The notes under the pieces: generated by a model | Databases searched by the model: none | Told to the model about the DNA's origin: nothing | What the model saw: only the letters and a program-made list of their open reading frames with translations | Made by a program: the position numbers and the translations under genes | Assembly (NCBI GenBank): GCA_028554795.2 | Contig: CM068828.1 | Span: 20,763,936 to 20,827,935, forward strand | Length of the DNA stretch: 64,000 nt | DNA from: Sinohyriopsis cumingii | Lineage: Eukaryota; Mollusca; Bivalvia; Unionida; Unionidae | Direction: 5' to 3' | Part shown: one piece after another, positions 59,401 to 61,408 of the stretch | Numbering within the stretch: position 1 is the stretch's first letter | How the letters are laid out: every line of letters begins with the position of its first letter

Positions 59401-61408
59401 TTTCTGGAAAATTTCAAATCCAGTAATTAAAGTTACATTACAATAGGATGTAATAGAATTAAAAAAAATTCTAAAACTAACAAACAAACAATTAAATTAA
59501 ATCAAATATAAATTAAATCAAATATACATAACAAGCTAATCTGGGTTAGATAGCTTATAAAGGTTAGACAGCTAATCTGGGTTAGATACCTAATCTGGGT
59601 TAGACAACTAATCTGGGTTAGATACTAATCTGGGCTAGACAGCTAATCCAGGTAAAACAGCTAATCCAGGTTGGACAACTAACTGAGGTCAGACAGCTAA
59701 TCTGGGTAACTCATTACAAGTCAGACATACCATGACATGAGTTAGTGCAGCATCTGCCAAAAAGATTGATATCAAGCAAGTGAAAAATGTATTATTACTG
59801 TTGGTATTTTAAGTGATTTTTTCCCCATTACTTTACCTGGTGAAGTTGTTGATCTGTCATCAGAATCATCTTCAAAATTTTCCTCTTCATAATGATCTAT
59901 GCATAAAAAATACACAAATTTTGTACAAAGAGTATAAATGTTTGTTTCAACTCTCAGAAAGATTTATTATGATCAGTTTGTTTCATCATTTACCTGAACA
60001 TAGTTAATCTTCTACCTGAACATAGTTAATCTTCTACCTGGACATAGTTAATCTTTTACCTGGAAACAGCTAATCTTTTACCTGGACACAGCTAATCTTC
60101 TACCTGGACATAGTAAATCTTTTACCAGGACACAGTTAACCTTTTACCAGGACACAGTTAACCTTTTACCTGGACATAGTAAATCTTCTACCTGGACATA
60201 GTAAATCTTTTACCAGGACACAGTTAACCTTATACCAGGACATAGTAAATCTTCTACCTGGACATAGTTAATCTGTTATCTGGACATAGTTAATCTAGAA
60301 ATGTGTCCACATAACACAGATGCCCCAGGTATGACTGAAGAAAGCTTAGTTCAGTGTGCAAGGGGCAATAACTCTGAATAATTTAATAACAATATGATGA
60401 TACTTGACTGAGTAACCTTTAGTATAAGCTCAAAAACAGAATGGTGATCACAAAATTCATGGTTGATGAATGTGGCATGATGAGACATCCAGAATGTAAT
60501 TATAATTTAGGATGCTATAACAAATGACAGCCATAAATACTGAAATCCAACATTACATTTAATTTTTTTGTACATTTTTGTTAATACCACTACATTGTAA
60601 TACAAATATATTAATTTCATACTTTTTAATTCAAATATGTTAATTTTATAATTGTGTTCTCTGACTGAAATATTTGACTGAAAGAGTACTGTAGAAAAAT
60701 AAAATAAAATAAATACAATAATTGTAATGGAATTAAAGAGAAATATGGTACCTTCTATTTCAATGTCATGTTTGTCTGGTGAATCTCCACCCCCTCCACC
60801 AATTGGTGGGAGTGGTTTTCCTTTGGAAAACTCCACACTGTCTAAATGATCTGTCATAATGTCATCTCGAAGATGATATGGTAGGCTGCCTGTTAAAATG
60901 AAATAAAAAACAAAAACTGTAGTGAAAACTGGAGGAAAATAATCATGTATTTGCAGCATAATGTACACTGGTTACAGCTAGAATACTTTAAGTTTTTTTT
61001 TCTTCCAAATATATGTGCAGTAAATAACTATGTAGAATTTTTTTAACACATTTCCAAGGAAAACTACTGAAACATAAATTGTTGTAAAGGAAAATATATA
61101 TCCACAGATGATCATGATAGTTCTGATCATTTGTCTCTTTTTTAGCCTTACACTAATTACAATTTATTTTAGAGAATTCATTCACATGCAGTTGTTTTCT
61201 GGAAAGAATGTATAGTGCTTCCCAATTTCTCATCACCCACTCACCCAACCTAGGTCACTTGCCACCCTCTCTACCACCCAATGGATTTAAAAGTAGCATT
61301 TGATATGCTCTTAATTCCCCCATTCATTTCATTCAACACCCTTGCTCTCTGCCAATCTCAGTATAAATGATATGTAAATAATGATTACAGACCTTGAGTA
61401 TCCTCCAT
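6108..61408 (-). CDS. 13-exon host gene, possible ERICH6/FAM194-like protein (whole model)
   Basis: Seen: thirteen minus-strand blocks, each bounded by an AG acceptor and GT donor, join into one frame of about 565 codons with consistent phases (1,1,1,1,2,1,1,0,0,2,1,1,1). The ATG at 61408 has a good context (A at -3, G at +4). The N-terminal half (about residues 1-277) is acidic and Ser/Thr/Pro-rich with a Gly run. Residues about 310-345 hold a CxxC and a later CC pair, followed by a charged, Lys/Arg-rich helix-like stretch to about 415. No signal peptide or membrane segment is visible. Known: FAM194/ERICH6 proteins are glutamate-rich with a conserved C-terminal domain of unclear function. 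Inference: the exon 10 block resembles that family, from memory only. Introns run from about 0.85 to 13 kb and are full of tandem repeats. Skipped symmetric exons cannot be excluded. Confidence 0.6.
6465..6835. repeat. Minisatellite, about 30-bp unit, 12 copies
   Basis: Core TATTATGAGACAGTGATGAG followed by TACATAACA. The right end degenerates to ATGTGTTCACACAATA units. Confidence 0.9.
6836..7099. other. Intron sequence, nothing recognised
   Basis: No unit structure, transposon motif or splice-bounded exon seen. Confidence 0.4.
7100..7315. repeat. Minisatellite, 54-bp unit, about 4 copies
   Basis: Core GTGTCTACCTGAATTTGGTC. Because the unit is divisible by three, it gives an 82-codon repetitive open frame on the minus strand that I regard as spurious. 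Confidence 0.9.
7480..7645. repeat. Degenerate repeat of TTCTATTTAAGTGAACACTT type
   Basis: Three to four irregular copies with variable spacing. Confidence 0.6.
7911..7990. repeat. Minisatellite, 17-bp unit, about 5 copies
   Basis: Unit CCACATAAACTGGTATT, with alternating TATT and TACT ends. Confidence 0.9.
7991..8257. other. Intron sequence, nothing recognised
   Basis: AT-rich, no structure noted. Confidence 0.4.
8258..8371 (-). CDS. Exon 12 of the split gene
   Basis: 114 nt, about residues 418-455. The acceptor is TGTTCTTTAG and the donor is TTGT|GTACGT; phase 1 to 1. It encodes an amphipathic segment (RLFKQFSDRPHLLAKLK, then SSQLMQSQDAPF). No named domain recognised. Confidence 0.6.
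8372..8754. other. AT-rich intron sequence with short AAAGG run
   Basis: GGAAAGGAAAGGAAAGG near 8423-8440. The rest is unassigned. Confidence 0.45.
8770..9455. repeat. Minisatellite, 44-bp unit, about 15 copies
   Basis: Core GCAGCAAAGTGTCATTCACC followed by CAATCTGAGTCAAATAGTCCTAAT. Two alternating variants, TGAGTCAAATAG and TGAATCAAGTAG, are visible. Confidence 0.92.
9538..10300. repeat. Minisatellite, 55-58-bp unit, two subtypes
   Basis: 9538-10050 repeats TATGACTTTTGCCATTCCCT plus CTCCCACTTCCCTACCCATATCTACAAAA about nine times. 10100-10300 continues with about three units that share CCCACTTCCCTACCCATAT but end TTTTTGGGATTCATC. Strong strand asymmetry: pyrimidine-rich on the plus strand. 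Confidence 0.9.
10301..10557. other. Intron sequence, nothing recognised
   Basis: A TCTAGAATCTGAAG piece echoes the array to the left. No other structure. Confidence 0.4.
10558..10631 (-). CDS. Exon 11 of the split gene
   Basis: 74 nt, about residues 393-417. The acceptor is TTTCATACAG and the donor is TCAT|GTGAGT; phase 2 in, 1 out. It continues the charged helix of exon 10 (MRQRELERKAQEA) and ends QAAQAFFS. Confidence 0.65.
10632..11549. other. Intron 10 sequence, nothing recognised
   Basis: AT-rich, no transposon motif or tandem unit seen. Confidence 0.4.
11550..11826. repeat. Minisatellite, 50-bp unit, about 5.5 copies
   Basis: Core CTTAACTAATCAAGTACACA followed by TGCTGTACATGGTCAAACATAACAGTTTCA. 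Very homogeneous, so probably young. Confidence 0.92.
11940..12955. repeat. Minisatellite, 48-bp unit, about 21 copies
   Basis: Core AATGTTCAAAATTGCCTGCA followed by TGTGAGATACTGCATTAATCACC. A compound unit containing GTGTTCAAAATGGCCATTAA recurs at about 12607, 12737 and 12812. The array stops about 33 bp from the donor side of exon 10. Open frames on both strands are by-products of a 16-codon unit. Confidence 0.93.
12988..13334 (-). CDS. Exon 10, CxxC/CC block, ERICH6/FAM194-like
   Basis: 347 nt, the longest exon, about residues 278-393. The acceptor is GATATCTACAG and the donor is TTGAG|GTTAGT; phase 0 in, 2 out. It begins with a Glu/Lys helix-like stretch. Next come a CxxC (ICEFCGK, about residues 315 and 318), PFPTLDQQ, and a CC pair with YREF (about 341-342), which could be a small metal-binding fold (inference). 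Then come an IKPHGHHGSKQDRK stretch and a Lys/Ala-rich helix. The order CEFCG, PFP, CC..YR, then KPHG.GSK.DR.A.K recalls FAM194/ERICH6 proteins. This family call needs a profile search. Confidence 0.75.
13335..14154. other. Intron 9 sequence, nothing recognised
   Basis: AT-rich. No array or transposon motif. Confidence 0.4.
14155..15050. repeat. Minisatellite, 37-bp unit, about 24 copies
   Basis: Core AGGAATGGGGAATGGGATCA followed by GATCAGGTATTTACAA. Purine-rich on the plus strand. A block near 14640-14780 recurs near 14830-14960, suggesting a higher-order unit of about 190 bp. The overlapping 94-155-codon frames are by-products. Confidence 0.93.
15400..15930. repeat. Old degenerate repeat, about 60-65-bp unit
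   Basis: GGCACTACAACA, ACTGGTCATGATGTCACAAT and GTCAAAGTTGTAAAT recur about eight times with many changes. An old array compared with its neighbours. Confidence 0.7.
15931..16364. other. Intron sequence, nothing recognised
   Basis: AT-rich, unassigned. Confidence 0.4.
16365..17440. repeat. Degenerate polypurine AGATCAG-type repeat field
   Basis: Irregular units of the kind CAGAGAACAGATAAGAGA and GACAGATCAAGAATTA over about 1 kb. They are interrupted at about 17050-17270 by a pyrimidine-containing non-repeat segment that may be an insertion. The 98-codon frame across it has no support as a gene. Confidence 0.7.
17469..17552 (-). CDS. Exon 9 of the split gene
   Basis: 84 nt, about residues 250-277. 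The acceptor is TTATTTAAAG and the donor is GCAG|GTAGAC; phase 0 to 0. It encodes a charged stretch (SDEESAHKKTRDKR) ending in FIPSIGPPQILQ. The array of AGATCAG-type polypurine repeats at 16365-17440 ends just beyond the donor. Confidence 0.65.
17620..17882. repeat. Repeat of about 65-80 bp, 4 copies
   Basis: TTATCAAATTGAGAACTTCA then CAGCATATGCAATCCAT and TTTACATTCTATTTTCA recur, with shorter outer copies. Confidence 0.8.
17883..18189. other. Intron sequence, nothing recognised
   Basis: AT-rich, unassigned. Confidence 0.4.
18190..18242. repeat. Short duplication, CATTGAGCATGGG type
   Basis: Two near-perfect copies of CATTGAGCATGGGGCTGTCT. Confidence 0.8.
18243..19559. other. Complex, relatively GC-rich intron segment of unknown origin
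   Basis: More complex than its surroundings, with fairly long frames on the minus strand (18383-18883, 18987-19427) that have no recognisable domain. It contains a 33-bp unit (18788-18880, ACTTCCATGGGGTCTAGGTT) three times. Possibly a decayed mobile element. No splice-supported exon found. Confidence 0.4.
19560..20262. repeat. Minisatellite, 31-bp unit, about 23 copies
   Basis: Core TATGCATCCTGTGATGATGT followed by TCATGCCCTGG. Edge units are more diverged than central ones. Confidence 0.93.
20407..20589. repeat. Minisatellite, 45-bp unit, 4 copies
   Basis: Core CTGATGTCCCATTAAACCCT followed by a TACATACATACA run and TTAATTGTAA. A 15-codon unit, so open frames exist on both strands. Confidence 0.93.
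20590..21225. other. Intron sequence; contains a diverged duplication
   Basis: GTGACTTTTGCTTAATCATG near 20840 resembles GTAACTTTTGCTTAAATATG near 21017, suggesting an old duplication of about 175 bp. No gene. Confidence 0.45.
21226..24236. repeat. Large minisatellite, 29-bp unit with 25-bp variant, over 100 copies
   Basis: Main unit core GATGGACAGAACAAAGTTAC plus ATACAGATA. A shorter variant reads GTACAGATGAACAGAACAAA. The short variant is repeatedly followed by a unit starting ACAAATAGATGG, which shows higher-order ordering. It is the longest array in the window. The many 60-104-codon MDRTKLHTDRWTEQ frames are by-products. Confidence 0.95.
24237..24544. other. Intron sequence, nothing recognised
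   Basis: AT-rich spacer between two arrays. Confidence 0.4.
24545..25445. repeat. Minisatellite, 52-bp unit, about 17 copies, with A-A-B higher-order repeat
   Basis: Unit core CAAATATGAACAGTAATACT followed by TCCAGTGTATGTAGATGTAGGTGAGT. A variant B (CCTCCAGTGTATGCAGATGT) appears at 24675, 24831, 24987 and 25143, exactly every third unit (156 bp). The right edge diverges. Minus-strand frames of 282 and 286 codons exist because the unit has few or no stops in any minus frame. Confidence 0.95.
25620..25775. repeat. Perfect or near-perfect 78-bp tandem duplication
   Basis: Two copies starting CTGGCCACATGGGATGGTGT and ending TATATGCATGAGAC. Confidence 0.9.
25776..26381. other. Intron sequence, nothing recognised
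   Basis: A G-rich run near 25835-25890 (GGGGGGTGGGG, GGGGGGTG); otherwise AT-rich. Confidence 0.4.
26382..26434. repeat. AC dinucleotide microsatellite
   Basis: (AC)n of about 26 units with one G interruption. Confidence 0.95.
26435..28269. other. Long intron stretch with little structure
   Basis: AT-rich. It has a short (TG)n at 27755-27775 and no array, transposon motif or exon. Confidence 0.4.
28270..28700. repeat. Minisatellite, about 47-bp unit, 9 copies
   Basis: Core CTTATAACCCAATCATACAG followed by TGAGATTGTACAAATCACCAAGT. Confidence 0.9.
28701..29048. other. Intron sequence left of the pogo-like element
   Basis: Contains a short AGACCAAAGATCACATA duplication near 28893-28945. Otherwise unassigned. 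Confidence 0.4.
29051..29076 (+). repeat. Left terminal inverted repeat of the pogo-like element
   Basis: Begins CCGTATTTACCGCATATG. The inverted partner at 31447-31472 reads CCGTATTTACCGTATATG on the minus strand. Directly preceded by the TA target duplication. Confidence 0.9.
29480..30970 (+). repeat. Tandem duplication of about 0.72 kb inside the pogo-like element
   Basis: The first copy starts with the segment reading AACCGATAT..GAAG and runs through GTGACAATCTTTTC at 29661. The second copy repeats the same order with GTGACAATCTTTTC at 30381. Offset is about 720-740 bp and divergence is moderate. Only the second copy leads directly into the transposase NMDET region. Confidence 0.8.
30825..31265 (+). 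pseudogene. pogo-like DDE transposase remnant
   Basis: An open stretch from ATG 30825 to a stop at 31091 encodes 88 residues, including SRDEFVKARRE and NMDET..YFD, the hallmark around the first catalytic Asp of pogo/Tigger transposases. After a frame change the similarity continues in other frames (GVLPLIIFHG, VDEIMLQWI, EIYLKYT) to about 31275. The rest of the DDE domain, including the second and third catalytic acids, is missing before the right inverted repeat. It cannot encode an active enzyme. Confidence 0.75.
31447..31472 (-). repeat. Right terminal inverted repeat of the pogo-like element
   Basis: Inverted copy of 29051-29076 with one mismatch, followed by TA at 31473-31474. Confidence 0.9.
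31529..31632 (-). CDS. Exon 8 of the split gene
   Basis: 104 nt, about residues 215-249. The acceptor is TTAATGTGCAG and the donor is GAT|GTAAGT; phase 1 in, 0 out. It encodes a Leu-rich then acidic segment (LHLLPLNDEYGIPILE, SSDTDD). The pogo-like element ends 55 bp beyond the donor, so the insertion sits in intron 8, very close to the splice site. Confidence 0.65.
31671..31752. repeat. Repeat of about 30 bp, 3 copies
   Basis: TATTATCACTTATAA followed by TATTTACATTATAT, three times. Confidence 0.8.
31753..32224. other. Intron sequence, nothing recognised
   Basis: AT-rich, unassigned. Confidence 0.4.
32225..32565. repeat. Minisatellite, about 60-65-bp unit, 5 to 6 copies
   Basis: CATGCCAAGGATATGGGAGC followed by TAAGTGCATTTCC and a GCACATCAAGGCAGCCAATCA part. 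Confidence 0.88.
32705..33235. repeat. Minisatellite, about 25-bp unit, split by SINE copy A
   Basis: Unit ATTAGACTTCAGGCCTAGGC plus CAATC. About two units lie left of the SINE (to 32752) and ten to the right (from 32999). AGGCCT palindromes in every unit. Confidence 0.9.
32753..32998 (+). mobile_element. tRNA-headed SINE, copy A
   Basis: Begins GGGGCCCCGAGTAGTCTAAAG, like a tRNA-derived A box, with a B-box-like GGTTCGAGTCTC about 65 bp in. A body shared with the three other copies follows, then TAGCGTTAAACCCCAAAAC and a CA-rich tail. The flanks on both sides are units of the same 25-bp AGGCCTAGG minisatellite, so it inserted into that array. Confidence 0.85.
33314..33351. repeat. AG dinucleotide microsatellite
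   Basis: (AG)n of about 18 units. Confidence 0.95.
33352..34036. other. Intron sequence, nothing recognised
   Basis: AT-rich. The 63-codon frame at 33584 has no support. Confidence 0.4.
34037..34110. repeat. Repeat of about 25 bp, 3 copies
   Basis: GAGTATAACTGAGTATCAAA plus GTGAT, three times. Confidence 0.85.
34205..35310. repeat. Minisatellite, 30-bp unit, about 28 copies, split by SINE copy B
   Basis: Core TGTACTTCTAAAGCTGTATC followed by TATACCACTG. About three units lie left of the SINE and the rest to the right. A 29-bp subtype with AAATGGTACCTAAACC fills 34745-34860. Divisible by three, so long frames exist on both strands. Confidence 0.93.
34285..34534 (+). mobile_element. tRNA-headed SINE, copy B
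   Basis: Same family as copy A. An A-box-like CTGAGTGGTCTAAAG, B box GGGTTCGAGTC at 34361-34371, a conserved body (CTTCTCGTAGGTCGGTGG), then GGCGTTAAACCC and CAACAACAA. It is flanked on both sides by TACTTCTAAAG, which is at once a plausible target duplication and the core of the surrounding 30-bp minisatellite. Confidence 0.9.
35335..35570. repeat. Repeat of about 70 bp, 3 copies
   Basis: TTTCCTGGTGAGAAATGACA, then ATAATCCATC and GTAGGAAAATCTCACAC. Confidence 0.8.
35605..35822. repeat. Minisatellite, 60-bp unit, about 4 copies
   Basis: Core CTGACATTCAGGTGGGATTT, then CCCTATTGCACACCA and GCATATAATGAATATAAATT. Ends about 37 bp from exon 7. Confidence 0.92.
35859..35912 (-). CDS. Exon 7 of the split gene
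   Basis: 54 nt, about residues 197-214. The acceptor is GCTATAACAG and the donor is ACAG|GTAAAA; phase 1 to 1. It encodes a Gly/Ser/Ala/Pro-rich linker (KSPGGSPRLAGAGK). A 60-bp minisatellite ends about 37 bp from its donor. Confidence 0.6.
35990..36190. repeat. Minisatellite, about 35-bp unit, 5 to 6 copies
   Basis: TGAGTCAATAATAAATAATG plus GAATACAAGCTACAA. Confidence 0.9.
36191..36619. other. Intron sequence, nothing recognised
   Basis: AT-rich, unassigned. Confidence 0.4.
36620..37315. repeat. Dispersed repeat family R1, copy 1
   Basis: About 700 bp similar throughout to 48480-49475, at roughly two-thirds identity by eye. Shared landmarks include AGAAT..AAGGAAAAGAATTT, AAAAAGAGCC..TAA, TTCATTGCACTTT and GAGGTATGCCAACATT. 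It has no clear coding potential or terminal structure. Type of element unknown. Confidence 0.65.
37558..37721 (-). CDS. Exon 6 of the split gene
   Basis: 164 nt, about residues 142-196. The acceptor is CATTTTTAG and the donor is GAAG|GTAACT; phase 2 in, 1 out. It encodes FRRKTFDGQELNFVTLD and then a Trp/Tyr-rich stretch (DWDWVYYVRE), which suggests a small folded element with beta strands. I could not assign it to a named domain. The preceding intron, over 13 kb, carries the gypsy relic and the 26-bp and 95-bp arrays. Confidence 0.7.
38000..39415 (-). mobile_element. Ty3/gypsy-like LTR retrotransposon relic (gag and a pol fragment)
   Basis: On the minus strand, 39415-39250 encodes a gag part with SYEIVPETYRQRFRNCRK, typical of the SCAN-like gag of some animal gypsy elements. 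An open stretch of 122 codons follows to 38887, then a frame-shifted zinc-knuckle-like CKKKWHAISDC near 38910. At about 38100-38000 lies a short pol piece with the GVLMKKWRPP motif found upstream of integrase. Protease, reverse transcriptase and RNase H are largely absent and no LTR was found. Annotated as a dead relic; it lies in intron 5 of the host gene. Confidence 0.7.
39408..41835. repeat. Large minisatellite, 26-bp unit, about 93 copies
   Basis: Unit GTATTACAGTGATCATTATC plus CTATCT. Left part (to about 40300) homogeneous, right part mixed with GACCATTATCATAT and GACCATGATC subtypes. Two internal segmental duplications are visible. It abuts the gag remnant on its left and a different 42-bp array on its right. 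Confidence 0.95.
41836..42200. repeat. Minisatellite, 42-bp unit, about 8.5 copies
   Basis: Core CTCCAATGACAAACAACGTA followed by CTCAACTGCTATTATGTATAGA. Open frames on both strands follow from the 14-codon unit. Confidence 0.93.
42201..42839. other. Intron sequence, nothing recognised
   Basis: AT-rich. It may include an older part of the adjacent LINE fragment. Confidence 0.4.
42840..43590 (+). mobile_element. LINE fragment (region between endonuclease and reverse transcriptase)
   Basis: Plus-strand pieces read RKSFKTVENAENPKEMWKIM near 42980, a style typical of the LINE linker before reverse transcriptase. A second open piece near 43198-43320 reads ELKKFNSKKSTSMELIG, which resembles the start of many LINE reverse transcriptase domains. 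Stops and frameshifts are frequent and no catalytic box is preserved. Confidence 0.5.
43595..45945. repeat. Large array, about 88-100-bp unit, about 25 copies, hairpin-capable
   Basis: Unit contains ATGCTTAATAGATATACATA, TTTTACACTGTATAAACTAC, CCAGTGGTGACAATTTTCC and GCATTAAGCATGACACTATC. Long units carry CTGAATCATGACTTTTT, short units CATAACTTTTT. Each junction has inverted arms (ATTAAGCATGA and TCATGCTTAAT, or one mismatch) around a short spacer. Confidence 0.95.
45946..46419. other. Intron sequence, nothing recognised
   Basis: AT-rich, unassigned. Confidence 0.4.
46420..46765. repeat. Minisatellite, about 42-bp unit, 8 copies, with inverted arms
   Basis: Core AAATGACCACTGTATTAGGA followed by ATTTAGGTGGTGGTCAGTCACT. 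GTGGTCA and TGACCAC within each unit can pair. Confidence 0.92.
46766..47339. other. Intron sequence with a short inverted repeat
   Basis: AGTCCCTTTTAAGGGACT at 47165-47182 has 8-bp arms. The end (GTTGCAGACATAC, TGGCACCATTTTTATTTAGTA) belongs to the repeat that seeds the next array. Confidence 0.45.
47340..48210. repeat. Minisatellite, about 75-79-bp unit, 11 copies
   Basis: Core CAAGGCATCATAAGAAGTCT, then ACTGGTGGAAAC, CCATGTTAATATGACTTTCT and GGCATAATAATAA. A diverged single copy follows at 48255-48320. Confidence 0.92.
48211..48479. repeat. Diverged single units of the ATTTAG.ACCA..CATCATAAG repeat
   Basis: CATTTAGTACCAACCAAACA near 48267 and CATTTACAACCAAATAGATA near 48410, each followed by TCATAAGAA. 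These look like the parental, non-tandem form of the 79-bp and 46-bp arrays. Confidence 0.6.
48480..49475. repeat. Dispersed repeat family R1, copy 2, with internal minisatellite
   Basis: Matches 36620-37315 on both sides of the 21-bp array at 48789-49165. Where copy 1 has a single TTCATTGCACTTT, copy 2 has about 18 tandem units of CATTCATTGCATTTTATACT type. Downstream similarity resumes (GAAGTATGCCAACATTCTCT). Confidence 0.65.
48789..49165. repeat. Minisatellite, 21-bp unit, about 18 copies
   Basis: Unit CATTCATTGCATTTTATACT plus T. Lies inside dispersed repeat R1 copy 2. Seven-codon periodicity makes repetitive frames that are not genes. Confidence 0.95.
49476..49674. repeat. Single diverged units of the parental repeat
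   Basis: CACTTAGGACCAGCTAGACA near 49539, with GTGAAAACACCATGT downstream. Links the units of the 79-bp and 46-bp arrays. Confidence 0.6.
49675..50530. repeat. Minisatellite, about 46-bp unit, split by SINE copy C
   Basis: Core TTTTCATTTAGGACCAAGTA followed by AGCCATGAGATAAATGTGTGTAAAA. About eleven units lie left of the SINE and two right of it. Confidence 0.92.
50202..50450 (-). mobile_element. tRNA-headed SINE, copy C
   Basis: Reverse-orientation copy: the tail side (GTTTAACGCCATTTTCAGCA on the plus strand) is at the left and the head (ACTCGGCCACTCGAGGCCCC) at the right. It interrupts the 46-bp array at 49675-50530, with AAACCATGAGAT at both borders. Its B box is degraded (GCCCAAGACTTTAA). 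Confidence 0.85.
50531..50874. other. Intron sequence, nothing recognised
   Basis: A short GGATGGATAGATGATGAATG run near 50575. Otherwise unassigned. Confidence 0.4.
50875..51007 (-). CDS. Exon 5 of the split gene
   Basis: 133 nt, about residues 98-141. The acceptor is TTTATCTCCAG and the donor is AAAAGA|GTAAGC; phase 1 in, 2 out. It encodes a basic, Pro/Ser-containing linker (KARPKIVQSF, SPSPISS). Its base composition is clearly richer in G+C than the flanking intron, as expected of coding DNA. Confidence 0.65.
51008..52009. other. Intron 4 sequence, largely featureless
   Basis: A short AAGGCAAGGCAAGGC run near 51081-51110. No array or element otherwise. Confidence 0.4.
52010..52260. repeat. 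Minisatellite, about 42-bp unit, 6 copies
   Basis: GAAATGAAGCTATTCATGGC followed by AAAGTAATGCTGTGTAAATATA. Confidence 0.9.
52411..52688 (-). mobile_element. tRNA-headed SINE, copy D, with duplicated head
   Basis: Reverse-orientation copy with a GTTGTTGTTG tail at the left and a head ending near 52634. A further head fragment of about 50 bp (ACCACTCAGCCACCAGAGG, 52640-52688) follows in the same orientation. This is a second 5' end without a body. Confidence 0.8.
52689..52904. other. Intron sequence, nothing recognised
   Basis: No structure seen. Confidence 0.4.
52905..53405. repeat. Minisatellite, about 44-48-bp unit, 10 to 11 copies
   Basis: Core GGAGGATGGGCAACTAGGGT followed by AAAGTTATGTTGTGGAAACTAAAGT. 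Variants lacking TTGTGG alternate. Confidence 0.9.
53500..55440 (+). mobile_element. CR1/Jockey-like LINE, heavily decayed
   Basis: Plus-strand reverse transcriptase pieces in several frames: an open stretch at 53639-53824 with SPDQSGFTPGDSTTNKL, GVPQGLIHGPL near 54055, LRLFADDTTLY (catalytic box) near 54140, and VTFNPNKIKSIL near 54250. C-terminal parts follow, such as KMYHGFA near 55248 and a final IQQWNML near 55405. Stops and frameshifts are numerous. It ends about 30 bp before exon 4 of the host gene. It differs in motif detail from the LINE at 823-3650 and from the one at 62463. Confidence 0.8.
55471..55548 (-). CDS. Exon 4 of the split gene
   Basis: 78 nt, about residues 72-97. The acceptor is TTTTGTTCTTAG and the donor is CAG|GTAAGT, a near-perfect consensus; phase 1 to 1. 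It encodes a Tyr/Asp/Asn/His-rich segment (YYDELDPPNHHQ). It lies about 30 bp beyond the end of the LINE remnant at 53500-55440. Confidence 0.6.
55822..56135. repeat. Dispersed repeat family R2, copy 1
   Basis: Shares GAGACTGTTGGTTATT, ACAAATATAACATGTTAAGA, TTTTTCTCATTCAGAG and a CTGGAAATTAA end with 58268-58665 in the same orientation, about 2.4 kb away. No open frame of note. Confidence 0.65.
56136..56344. other. Intron sequence, nothing recognised
   Basis: Unassigned. Confidence 0.4.
56345..56462. repeat. Inverted AAT/ATT microsatellite
   Basis: (AAT)n at 56356-56372 changes into (ATT)n that continues to 56459, so the region can fold back on itself. Confidence 0.9.
56463..58267. other. 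Intron sequence with small repeats
   Basis: 56740-56845 holds about three units of GTCATGTGATCTACACAATT. 57605-57690 holds two units of CCTGCAAAGATAACAT. No gene or element otherwise; the 79-codon frame at 57815 has no support. Confidence 0.45.
58268..58665. repeat. Dispersed repeat family R2, copy 2
   Basis: Second copy of the 55822-56135 repeat, with an extra segment near 58515-58610. It is probably a local segmental duplication or an unclassified transposon pair. Confidence 0.65.
58666..59539. other. Intron sequence, nothing recognised
   Basis: AT-rich. The 116-codon plus frame at 58940-59290 has no domain or splice support. Confidence 0.4.
59540..59725. repeat. Minisatellite, about 18-20-bp unit, 9 copies
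   Basis: GCTAATCTGGGTTAGACA with AATCCAGGT variants. Ends about 110 bp from exon 3. Confidence 0.9.
59837..59896 (-). CDS. Exon 3 of the split gene
   Basis: 60 nt, about residues 52-71. The acceptor is TTATGCATAG and the donor is CCAG|GTAAAG; phase 1 to 1. It encodes a very acidic piece (EEENFEDDSDD) that ends Ser/Thr-rich. It is bracketed by minisatellites at 59540-59725 and 60000-60300. Confidence 0.6.
60000..60300. repeat. Minisatellite, about 24-bp unit, 12 copies
   Basis: CTACCTGGACATAGTTAATC plus TTTT, with ACCAGGACACAGTTAACC variants. Starts about 100 bp upstream of exon 3 in gene orientation. Confidence 0.92.
60301..60751. other. Intron 2 sequence, nothing recognised
   Basis: AT-rich, unassigned. 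Confidence 0.4.
60752..60889 (-). CDS. Exon 2 of the split gene
   Basis: 138 nt, about residues 6-51. The acceptor is TTTTAACAG and the donor is GAAG|GTACC; phase 1 in, phase 1 out. It encodes a hydrophilic segment with PYHLRDD near its start, a PPIGGGGG low-complexity run in the middle and an acidic end (HDIEIE). The minus frame stays open past both ends, but the composition changes to intron-like hydrophobic sequence at the splice sites. Confidence 0.6.
60890..61392. other. Intron 1, nothing recognised
   Basis: A CACCC-rich stretch near 61227-61280. No repeat array. Confidence 0.4.
61393..61408 (-). CDS. Exon 1 (coding start) of the split gene
   Basis: A 16-nt coding part that begins at ATG and encodes MEDTQ plus one base. 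It ends at a CAAG|GTCTGT donor, leaving phase 1. The next exon completes a Gly codon. The start context AAACATGG is favourable. The short length makes it the least certain exon apart from the 3' end, but frame and splice phase both fit. Confidence 0.5.
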
